Shown: positions 1 to 4,823 of the stretch, piece after piece
How the letters are laid out: each line of letters begins with the position of its first letter
Numbering within the stretch: the first letter of the stretch is position 1
Assembly: GCA_026389635.1 (NCBI GenBank)
Contig: JAPLHM010000283.1
Location: 1 to 5,434 of the forward strand
Direction of reading: 5' to 3'
Length of the DNA stretch: 5,434 bases
Source of the DNA: Chloroflexota bacterium
Lineage (GTDB): Bacteria > Chloroflexota > Dehalococcoidia > GIF9 > UBA5629
Translations under genes and position numbers: made by a program
The notes under the pieces: generated by a model
What the model was told of the DNA's origin: nothing
What the model saw: the letters and a program-made list of their open reading frames with translations, nothing else
Databases searched by the model: none

Positions 1-1
1 C

Positions 2-103
2 GCCACGCTGGATGAGGTGGATATCATCGGCGGAAGGGTGCTGGTCTCACTGGCGGTCAGGCTGGGAAAGCCCCGGCTGATAGATAATATCATACTGGGG
101 TAA
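2..103 (+). CDS. panC: Pantoate--beta-alanine ligase, C-terminal fragment
   Basis: This is the last 33 codons of a gene that begins before the window, ending at TAA (101-103). The visible tail contains LAVRLGKPRLIDNIIL, which matches the characteristic PanC C-terminus (LAVRxGxTRLIDN). PanC is a cytoplasmic enzyme that joins pantoate and beta-alanine using ATP to make pantothenate, the precursor of coenzyme A. The catalytic N-terminal half is outside the window, so integrity cannot be judged. The gene converges on the transporter gene on the opposite strand, and a palindromic repeat lies between their stop codons. The call rests on a short but distinctive motif. Confidence 0.85.
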   Translation, partial: ATLDEVDIIGGRVLVSLAVRLGKPRLIDNIILG

Positions 104-123
104 CGTTTCATTTCAGATCAAGG

Positions 124-183
124 GTAGGGGCGGGTTTTTAAACCCGCCCGAGAAAGCGGGCGCACCTGAAGGTACGCCCCTAC
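124..183. repeat. Small MITE-like palindromic repeat between convergent genes
   Basis: This 60-bp element is bounded by perfect 9-bp inverted termini, GTAGGGGCG (124-132) and CGCCCCTAC (175-183). It holds two internal hairpins. The first, at 128-149, is a perfect 10-bp stem (GGGCGGGTTT / AAACCCGCCC) with a 2-nt loop. The second, at 158-179, has 10 positions with one C.A mismatch and a GA loop. CGCCCG (145-150) can also pair with CGGGCG (157-162), giving an alternative fold. Short elements with GTAGGGGC...GCCCCTAC ends are commonly seen dispersed between genes in anaerobic bacterial genomes. It may help end transcription from both sides, but no U-tract follows either hairpin. Dispersal cannot be shown from one copy. 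Confidence 0.7.
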
Positions 184-189
184 AAATGC

Positions 190-1416
190 TCATTCCCTGA
201 TAAAGAGCATCAGCCCTATGACGGCCAGCACAGCCAGCGCGGCGCCGAAATAAAAGGGCGCCGCCGGATTTACGGCCTGCCAGAGCCAACCCGCTATGAG
301 GCTGGCAGGCAGCAGGGTTATGCCGACCACGCCGTGATACGCTCCAAAAGCTGTCCCCCGCCTGTCTTCGGGCACGAGGTCGACCACCAGTGCCCTGACA
401 ACACCCTCGGCCAGCCCATAGTACGCGCCGTACATTGCCCACAACACCCACACAGTCCAGCTCTGATTGAAATATGCAAACCCCAGGTAGACCAGCGCAT
501 ATACACTCCAGCCCAGTACAATTATTTTCTTCCTGCCCAGCCTGTCGGACAGCATGCCTGCCGGCACAGAGAAAAGCGCGTAAACGGCGTTAAACACGAT
601 AAGCATGAGCACGATATAGAAAACGTTGTTTCCCAGGTTTTGCGCCCTCAGTATGAGGAAGGCATCGCTGGAATTGCCCAGCGTGAACAAAAACACGATG
701 ACAAGGAATATTTTGAACCTGTTGCTGAACGCAGATGAGGGCAACGGCCCCCCTGTGTCGACGTCCTTAATACCGGCAGGAGATAACGTGCAAACCTGCT
801 GTTTGGGCGGTTCATGGATAAATATAAAGAAAAAGAGCGCAATAAATGCCGGGATGGTACCGAAGATAACCAGCCAGCGGTAAGTGTCAGCCTGCAGTGC
901 CAGTATATTACCCTGCAGCAGGAATATGACCACGGCGGCGATGACCAGCCCGAGGGCGGCGCCCGAAGTATCCATGGTGCGGTGGAAGCCGAAGGCCTTA
1001 CCCCTTTCATCATCATCGCAGGAATCGGCCACCAGAGCATCCCGCGGCGCGCTGCGTATGCCTTTGCCAAACCTGTCGGCGAACCTGATGGCCATGACCG
1101 GTCCCCAGGTAGCGGCTATCAGCATAAAAGGCTTGGCTAAAGTGGAAAGCGCGTAACCGATGAACGATAAATTCTTGCGGTTGCCCAGTTTATCGCTGAA
1201 CCACCCGCTGGCGATTTTCAGCAGTGAGGCGGTGCTTTCAGCCACCCCCTCGATAAGACCGATGATCATGGTGCCGGTCTGCAGCACATTAGCCAGGAAG
1301 AGCGGCAGCAGGGTGAAGATCAATTCGCTGCTGATATCTGTGAGGAAGCTCACGGCGCCCAGCCAGAAGATATTGGGATTCAGTCCGAATATCGGTTTTC
1401 TGTCGCCTTCACGCAT
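190..1416 (-). CDS. Major facilitator superfamily (MFS) transporter
   Basis: This 408-residue integral membrane protein has the usual MFS length and an alternating pattern of hydrophobic segments consistent with about 12 helices in two halves. Motif A of the first half is GWFSDKLGNRKN (71-82), and its counterpart in the second half is GMLSDRLGRKK (287-297). After the next helix pair lies DRFGKGIRSAPRDALVAD (114-131), then ERGKAFGFHRTMDTSG. The second half mirrors this with RALVVDLVPEDRRGTAFGAYHG (341-361, approximately). A polar loop at about 200-232 separates the halves. The DISSEL and GKGIR-APRDAL signatures belong to a poorly characterised MFS_1 subgroup, so the substrate is unknown; drug or metabolite efflux is possible. 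The ATG start has a GGGAG site (1427-1431) 10 nt upstream. The 57-bp gap after the antitoxin gene allows co-transcription with the toxin-antitoxin pair, though that is not shown. Confidence 0.9.
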   Translation of the reverse strand: MREGDRKPIFGLNPNIFWLGAVSFLTDISSELIFTLLPLFLANVLQTGTMIIGLIEGVAESTASLLKIASGWFSDKLGNRKNLSFIGYALSTLAKPFMLIAATWGPVMAIRFADRFGKGIRSAPRDALVADSCDDDERGKAFGFHRTMDTSGAALGLVIAAVVIFLLQGNILALQADTYRWLVIFGTIPAFIALFFFIFIHEPPKQQVCTLSPAGIKDVDTGGPLPSSAFSNRFKIFLVIVFLFTLGNSSDAFLILRAQNLGNNVFYIVLMLIVFNAVYALFSVPAGMLSDRLGRKKIIVLGWSVYALVYLGFAYFNQSWTVWVLWAMYGAYYGLAEGVVRALVVDLVPEDRRGTAFGAYHGVVGITLLPASLIAGWLWQAVNPAAPFYFGAALAVLAVIGLMLFIRE

Positions 1417-1441
1417 AATCTGTTATCTCCCTGCCACAGGC

Positions 1442-1479
1442 ATAGCCGGGGTTGATTTTGAAGGCAGTTTCTGTCAGAT
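1442..1479. repeat. Imperfect direct repeat, left copy
   Basis: This copy matches 2489-2526 at 31 of 38 aligned positions without gaps. It includes an identical 9-mer (ATAGCCGGG) and an identical 12-mer (TTGATTTTGAAG). It overlaps the antitoxin stop codon (1474-1476) and lies in the leader of the transporter gene. The partner copy is on the far side of the toxin gene, 1047 bp away, so the pair brackets the whole toxin-antitoxin module. Confidence 0.7.
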
Positions 1480-1818
1480 CTTTGATGCAGGCAATTTCCC
1501 GCGTTGCCGGCTTAAAATGCCATCGAGGTCATGTCTCAGGTCGTCCAGGTCATACTGCGCAGGTATTTTTTTCTGACGCAGGCAAGCCATCATTTCCCAT
1601 ATTGTCACACCGGCTTCCTCCGCAGCCTTTGCCAGTGTCATTCTGCATTTTCCATATTCTTGCGAATAATAGTCCAGTTTCCAGTCCCTTAAGGCACTGT
1701 AAAGGAGTTTCCTTAAAGCGGTCGAGCGGTCTGTCTGTTCAACCTTTTCCATCTTTTCCAGGTCAGCTATCAGTGACTCCGGTAATCTCGTACCAACCAT
1801 CTGTTCCTTTCTTGTCAT
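1474..1818 (-). CDS. Antitoxin with ribbon-helix-helix-like N-terminus and UPF0175 domain
   Basis: This is a 114-residue protein. Residues 7-43 (VGTRLPESLIADLEKMEK, then DRSTALRKLLYSAL) have the form of a ribbon-helix-helix DNA-binding segment: a short strand with RLP, then two helices. Residues 58-97 (CRMTLAKAAEEAGVTIWEMM, then a LRQKKIPAQYDLDDLRHDL stretch) match UPF0175 (PF03683), whose members are commonly antitoxins of PIN-domain toxins. The likely role is to bind and neutralise the neighbouring toxin and repress the shared promoter. The ATG overlaps the toxin stop (ATGA, 1815-1818), implying translational coupling, and AGAGGTG (1824-1830) lies 5 nt upstream inside the toxin gene. A second in-frame ATG (1798-1800, Met7) has its own AAGGA (1805-1809), so a form six residues shorter is possible. 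The TGA stop lies within the left direct repeat. Confidence 0.82.
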   Translation of the reverse strand: MTRKEQMVGTRLPESLIADLEKMEKVEQTDRSTALRKLLYSALRDWKLDYYSQEYGKCRMTLAKAAEEAGVTIWEMMACLRQKKIPAQYDLDDLRHDLDGILSRQRGKLPASKI

Positions 1819-2333
1819 TCTTTCACCTCTTCTGCTATGCGCAGCAGTTCGCTGGTCACCTCCGCTGACAACCAGGTTACTCTTGCAAGTTCACGTAGTG
1901 CAACTGCAAATTCCTGCCTGTTCACTAAACCCGCCATGCAAGCTTCTAATAAAACGGCGCCCGTACCCCAATATTTCACATTCACTGTGGCAGCTAACTC
2001 ACGAGCATGCTTATCATCCATAATTACAGGCAGCTTGCGACTCATCGCCAATGATAGCGACTCCGCCTCTCCCCTGCCAATCCCACCACTTGCCAAAAAG
2101 CGTTTTACATTCACCATCTGATTGCCTTTTAGCCGAACTACCTGTATCCACCTGTCGCCGAGGGCTTTTTCGATGGTCGCAACACCTGCCTTGCGTAGCC
2201 TTTTACCTTCAATTATTACCTCTTCATAAACCGCCTGGGGAATTAGAATCCGGTTGTACAACCCTTTTAGCAATCCCAGTGTGTCGATCTTAACCAGGCT
2301 TACCAACACTGAAGAGTCCGCTATTACTGCCAA
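1815..2333 (-). CDS. PIN-domain toxin of the DUF3368 family (putative ribonuclease)
   Basis: This is a 172-residue PIN-like protein. The N-terminal IADSSVLVSL carries the first catalytic acid (Asp6). EE at 37-38 sits in the VYEEVI helix, Glu89 is in GRGEAESLSLA, and Asp106/Asp107 are in LPVIMDDKHAR. WGTGAVLLEACMAGLV (122-137) is the typical DUF3368 (PF11848) ending of the core. PIN toxins are Mg/Mn-dependent endoribonucleases that cut RNA and inhibit translation; the RNA target here cannot be read from sequence. The start is TTG (2331-2333). An in-frame TAA lies directly upstream (2334-2336), and any later start would lose Asp6, so TTG is well supported, although the ribosome binding site is weak. 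The toxin is transcribed before its antitoxin and overlaps it by 4 bp. All expected acidic residues are present, so it is probably active. Confidence 0.85.
   Translation of the reverse strand: MAVIADSSVLVSLVKIDTLGLLKGLYNRILIPQAVYEEVIIEGKRLRKAGVATIEKALGDRWIQVVRLKGNQMVNVKRFLASGGIGRGEAESLSLAMSRKLPVIMDDKHARELAATVNVKYWGTGAVLLEACMAGLVNRQEFAVALRELARVTWLSAEVTSELLRIAEEVKE
1824..1830 (-). promoter_or_regulatory. Ribosome binding site for the antitoxin, inside the toxin gene
   Basis: AGAGGTG on the - strand sits 5 nt before the antitoxin ATG (1816-1818), within the last codons of the toxin. It is clearly stronger than anything in front of the toxin's TTG start. The antitoxin could therefore be made in excess of the toxin from one mRNA despite being the second gene. 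This is inferred from site strength only. Confidence 0.55.
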
Positions 2334-2370
2334 TTACTTCGCTCTTGCTATCCAAATTCATTAACTTCTT

Positions 2371-2399
2371 ATGTTAACATTATTTTCATTTGTTTTCAA
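2371..2399 (-). promoter_or_regulatory. Candidate promoter of the toxin-antitoxin operon with overlapping palindrome
   Basis: Read on the - strand, TTGAAA (2394-2399) is followed after 17 bp by TAACAT (2371-2376), preceded by TGT as in an extended -10 element. The toxin TTG start lies about 37 bp downstream. The -10 hexamer is part of a perfect 10-bp palindrome, ATGTTAACAT (2371-2380). This is a natural candidate operator for a ribbon-helix-helix antitoxin. Promoter calls by eye are uncertain; spacing and position support this one. Confidence 0.45.
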
Positions 2400-2411
2400 T
2401 CTGAATGTCCA

Positions 2412-2441
2412 TTTACGATAAAATGACCGGACTCGGATAAT
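2412..2441 (+). promoter_or_regulatory. Candidate promoter for the redox operon
   Basis: TTTACG (2412-2417, four of six consensus bases) lies 18 bp before GATAAT (2436-2441, five of six). The GATAAT box falls inside the left arm of the 2434-2467 inverted repeat, so a protein bound there could block transcription. The resulting 5' untranslated leader would be about 180 nt and would include the right direct repeat. This call is tentative. Confidence 0.3.
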
Positions 2442-2467
2442 TTACCTGTTGGAAATTACATTATCCG
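2434..2467. promoter_or_regulatory. Inverted repeat upstream of the redox operon, possible operator
   Basis: CGGATAAT (2434-2441) and ATTATCCG (2460-2467) are a perfect 8-bp inverted repeat with an 18-nt spacer. The spacer boundary allows an alternative 6-bp pairing, TAATTT (2438-2443) with AAATTA (2453-2458). CTCGG (2432-2436) can also pair with CCGAG (2468-2472). The overlap with a GATAAT box suggests regulation of the + strand genes, but no regulator is encoded in the window. Confidence 0.4.
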
Positions 2468-2563
2468 CCGAGGATCACCAGAATCATTATAGCCGGGCTT
2501 GATTTTGAAGCCGACTTCTGATAGATTATTCAACTGATTTGACCACTTCTTGTTGTTTTGCAT
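2456..2563 (-). other. Short open reading frame of uncertain status
   Basis: An ATG-initiated 35-codon frame runs on the - strand to TAA (2456-2458). It contains LSEVGFKIKPGY, and the left direct repeat read on the same strand gives the similar LTETAFKINPGY. A frame this short can occur by chance, only a weak GGA precedes the ATG, and it overlaps the inverted repeat. Differences between the two repeat copies show no third-position bias. It is recorded as a possible gene remnant and is not asserted as a gene. Confidence 0.15.
2489..2526. repeat. Imperfect direct repeat, right copy
   Basis: This is the partner of 1442-1479, with 31 of 38 positions identical. This copy can form a small hairpin (GGCTT 2496-2500 with AAGCC 2508-2512), but the changes in the left copy destroy that pairing. 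The linear sequence is therefore what the copies share. It sits in the leader of the redox operon. Confidence 0.7.
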
Positions 2564-2612
2564 GTTTATCCAACTGGAATACCTGTCCCTTGAATCTTAG
2601 CCTGACATTTTC

Positions 2613-2617
2613 GGAGG
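2613..2617 (+). promoter_or_regulatory. Ribosome binding site of the redox fusion gene
   Basis: GGAGG lies 10 nt before the ATG at 2628-2630. It fixes the start just before the MAKLNLTIDG strand that opens a plant-type ferredoxin fold, so the N-terminal domain is complete. Confidence 0.7.
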
Positions 2618-2627
2618 TTAGCACATC

Positions 2628-4811
2628 ATGGCAAAATTAAATCTCACCATCGATGGGAAATCCGTAACCGCTGACAGTGAAAGCACCGTGCTGGAAGCGG
2701 CCAACAAGGCCGGGATCTATATACCGCAGCTGTGCGCACACCCCGACCTCAAACCGTCCGGCGAATGCGGCCTTTGCGCAGTGGAGATAGAGGGGTCGGG
2801 CGAACTGGTACAGGCCTGCAGCACAAAGGTCACTGACAATATGACCGTCCGCACGGACACCCAGATCGCGCGCAAGAAGCAGAAGCAAGTACTGGAGAAG
2901 ATATTGGGACAGCATCCCAACGCCTGCCTTACCTGCTGGCGCCGCGAACGCTGCAAGCCTTTTGACACCTGCCTGCGCAATGTCGAGGTGACCGAGAGAT
3001 GTGTCACCTGTCCTGAGAACGGGCACTGCGAGCTGCAGCAGGTAGTGGACTTCCTGGATATCGGCAATGAGAACATAGCCTATGAATACAGGAACCTGCC
3101 TGTACAGAGGGACAACCCGTATTTCGATCTCGATTACAACCTGTGCATCGCCTGCGGCCGGTGTATAAGGGCCTGCCGGGACCTGAGGGGCATCAAGGCT
3201 CTCGACTTCAAGGAGATAAACGGCTACAAGGTGGCAGGGCCGGTAAAAGCAACTTACAAAGAGTCCGGCTGTAAATACTGCTTCACCTGCGTGGAGGTCT
3301 GCCCGGTGGGCGCGCTGGTGGACAAGCTGGCCAGATACCGGGCCATCGCGGAATGGGAAGGTTATGTCGTTCCCTGCAGCTACGCCTGCCCGGCGCATAT
3401 AGATATCCCCAGGTATATAAATTACATAGCCCGCGGCAAGTATCCCGAGGCCCTGGCAGTAGTTAGGGAGAAAGTGCCTTTCCCGGGTGCGCTGGGGCGC
3501 GTGTGCATTCATCCCTGTGAGCAGGCCTGCCGCCGCGGGAAGTTGAATGACTCCATATGCATCAAGTTCCTCAAACGCTACGCGTCCGACCACGACAATG
3601 AACTTTGGAAGAAAAATAACAAAGTATTACCACCCACCGGCCGGAAAGTGGCCGTAATAGGCTCCGGGCCCGCCGGACTGACCGCCGCCTTTTACCTGGC
3701 CAAACTCGGCCATGGCGTCACCGTGTTCGAAGCGCTCCCCCAGACGGGCGGTATGATGCGCGTCGGCATACCCGCCTACAGGCTGCCGCGCGAGATCCTG
3801 GATGCAGAGATAGATGAGATTCGAAAAGTGGGCGTCGATATCAAGGTTAACCAGAGGATAGAGTCCATAGACGACCTGCTGCAAAAGGGCTTCGACGCCG
3901 TCTTCATCGGCATTGGCGATCACAAGGGATCCAAAATGGGGGCGGAAGGCGAGGACCTACCCGGTGTGCTGGACGGTGTGGATTTCCTGCGCACCGTGGC
4001 GCTGGGGCAGGAGTTCAAAATCGGCAAGAAAGTGGCCATTATCGGCGGCGGCAACTCAGCCATCGACTGCGCCCGCGTGGCACTGCGAGTGGGCTCCAGC
4101 GACGTCACGATCGTGTATCGCCGCACCAGGACCGAGATGCCGGCTGCGCCCGAGGAGGTGGATGCCGCCATCCACGAGGGTATCAAGATTATCTTCCTGG
4201 CAGCCCCCAATAAAATTACACAAAAGGACGGCAGGCTGGCCATGGAGTGCATCAAGATGCGCCTGGGCGATCCTGACGCCAGCGGCCGCAGAAGCCCGGT
4301 CCGTATACCCGGTAGCGAATACATCGAGGAGTACGACAACGTCATAGCCGGTATCGGGCAGGCCTCCGATATACCTGCAAAATTCGACGTGGCTGTTAAC
4401 CGCGGCAATATCAAGGCCAACGACAAAACGCTTGAGACCAGCCGCAAGGGCGTATTCGCCGGCGGCGATATCATGACCGGCCCTGCCTCAGTGATCGGCG
4501 CCATAGCCCAGGGCAGGATGGCTGCGTCATCCATAGACAAGTACCTGGGAGGAAAGGGCCAGATCGAAGAGGTACTGGCGCCTGTAGAGGAAATGGAACC
4601 CTGGTTCGGTGAAGAAGAGGGCTTTTCCGATAAAAAGCACCCTGCCATGCCGGAGCTTGAGAAGGCCAAATGCCTGGGAAGCTTCAACGAGGTTGAACTG
4701 GGATACGGCGAGCAGGCGGCTGTGGACGAGGCTAAGAGATGCTACAAGTGCCATTACAGGCTGAAGCTATCACATCCGCTGGCGCCGCCTGTCAAGGTTA
4801 AATCTGCCTGA
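2628..4811 (+). CDS. NuoG-like iron-sulfur module fused to GltD/NfnB-like NADPH oxidoreductase
   Basis: This is a 727-residue soluble redox protein. Residues 1-75 form a [2Fe-2S] ferredoxin domain (Cys36, 47, 50, 64). Residues 96-134 are a NuoG-type cluster region: His96, Cys100, 103, 109, then extra Cys115, 125, 128, 134 ending in CELQ. Residues 173-183 and 215-225 are two CxxCxxCxxxC [4Fe-4S] motifs. Residues 247-320 are the GltD-type N-terminal cluster domain (Cys250, 254, 293, 297, 301). FAD binding is at GSGPAG (345-350). NADP binding is at GGGNSA (473-478) with YRRTR (497-501), the kind of arginine-rich site that binds the 2'-phosphate. The second FAD-contact motif is AGGDIMTGPASVIGAIAQGR (611-630). 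The C-terminal extension ends with CYKC (705-708). The likely role is electron transfer between NADPH, a second pyridine nucleotide through the downstream subunit, and ferredoxin or another partner. It resembles an NfnB large subunit carrying an added hydrogenase/NuoG arm. GltD (glutamate synthase) function is unlikely because no GltB is seen and the next gene is NfnA/PyrK-like. Confidence 0.88.
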   Translation: MAKLNLTIDGKSVTADSESTVLEAANKAGIYIPQLCAHPDLKPSGECGLCAVEIEGSGELVQACSTKVTDNMTVRTDTQIARKKQKQVLEKILGQHPNACLTCWRRERCKPFDTCLRNVEVTERCVTCPENGHCELQQVVDFLDIGNENIAYEYRNLPVQRDNPYFDLDYNLCIACGRCIRACRDLRGIKALDFKEINGYKVAGPVKATYKESGCKYCFTCVEVCPVGALVDKLARYRAIAEWEGYVVPCSYACPAHIDIPRYINYIARGKYPEALAVVREKVPFPGALGRVCIHPCEQACRRGKLNDSICIKFLKRYASDHDNELWKKNNKVLPPTGRKVAVIGSGPAGLTAAFYLAKLGHGVTVFEALPQTGGMMRVGIPAYRLPREILDAEIDEIRKVGVDIKVNQRIESIDDLLQKGFDAVFIGIGDHKGSKMGAEGEDLPGVLDGVDFLRTVALGQEFKIGKKVAIIGGGNSAIDCARVALRVGSSDVTIVYRRTRTEMPAAPEEVDAAIHEGIKIIFLAAPNKITQKDGRLAMECIKMRLGDPDASGRRSPVRIPGSEYIEEYDNVIAGIGQASDIPAKFDVAVNRGNIKANDKTLETSRKGVFAGGDIMTGPASVIGAIAQGRMAASSIDKYLGGKGQIEEVLAPVEEMEPWFGEEEGFSDKKHPAMPELEKAKCLGSFNEVELGYGEQAAVDEAKRCYKCHYRLKLSHPLAPPVKVKSA

Positions 4812-4820
4812 GGGGAGGTG
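4812..4820 (+). promoter_or_regulatory. Ribosome binding site of the NfnA-like gene
   Basis: GGGGAGGTG begins directly after the upstream stop (TGA, 4809-4811), with GGAGG ending 5 nt before the ATG at 4824. The 12-nt intergenic gap and strong site indicate one transcript and matched synthesis of the two subunits. Confidence 0.7.
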
Positions 4821-4823
4821 TAT

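Larger units (their letters stand above)
2334..2627. other. Divergent AT-rich intergenic region
   Basis: These 294 bp separate the divergently transcribed toxin gene (-) and redox fusion gene (+). Working rightward they hold a candidate - strand promoter with a 10-bp palindrome (2371-2399), a candidate + strand promoter (2412-2441), an inverted repeat (2434-2467), the right direct repeat (2489-2526) and the redox gene's ribosome binding site (2613-2617). No tRNA, riboswitch or long ORF was recognised. Two short - strand ORFs (2456-2563 and 2526-2624) are open but have no recognisable homology. Confidence 0.7.

Noticed and set aside
128..179. Classical intrinsic terminator for panC or the transporter gene
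   Set aside because: The hairpins are strong, but no run of T follows them on either strand; the T/A run is in the loop of the first hairpin. It is better described as a palindromic repeat that may or may not stop transcription.
2539..2570. A - 35-like TTGACC (2539-2544) as the redox operon promoter
   Set aside because: No acceptable -10 hexamer occurs 16-18 bp downstream; TGTTTA and ATGTTT match the consensus poorly.
2637..3593. Long open frame on the - strand opposite the redox fusion gene
   Set aside because: It is antisense to a gene with many exact cofactor motifs. The encoded sequence shows no recognisable domain, and long antisense frames are common opposite GC-rich genes.
3920..4687. 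Open frame on the - strand opposite the C-terminal half of the redox fusion
   Set aside because: It lies opposite the NADP- and FAD-binding motifs, and its composition (serine- and proline-rich with no motif) is typical of a shadow frame.
2628..4811. Glutamate synthase small subunit (gltD)
   Set aside because: The core is GltD-like, but the N-terminal NuoG-type module and the adjacent NfnA/PyrK-like gene do not fit glutamate synthase, and no large subunit is present in the window.
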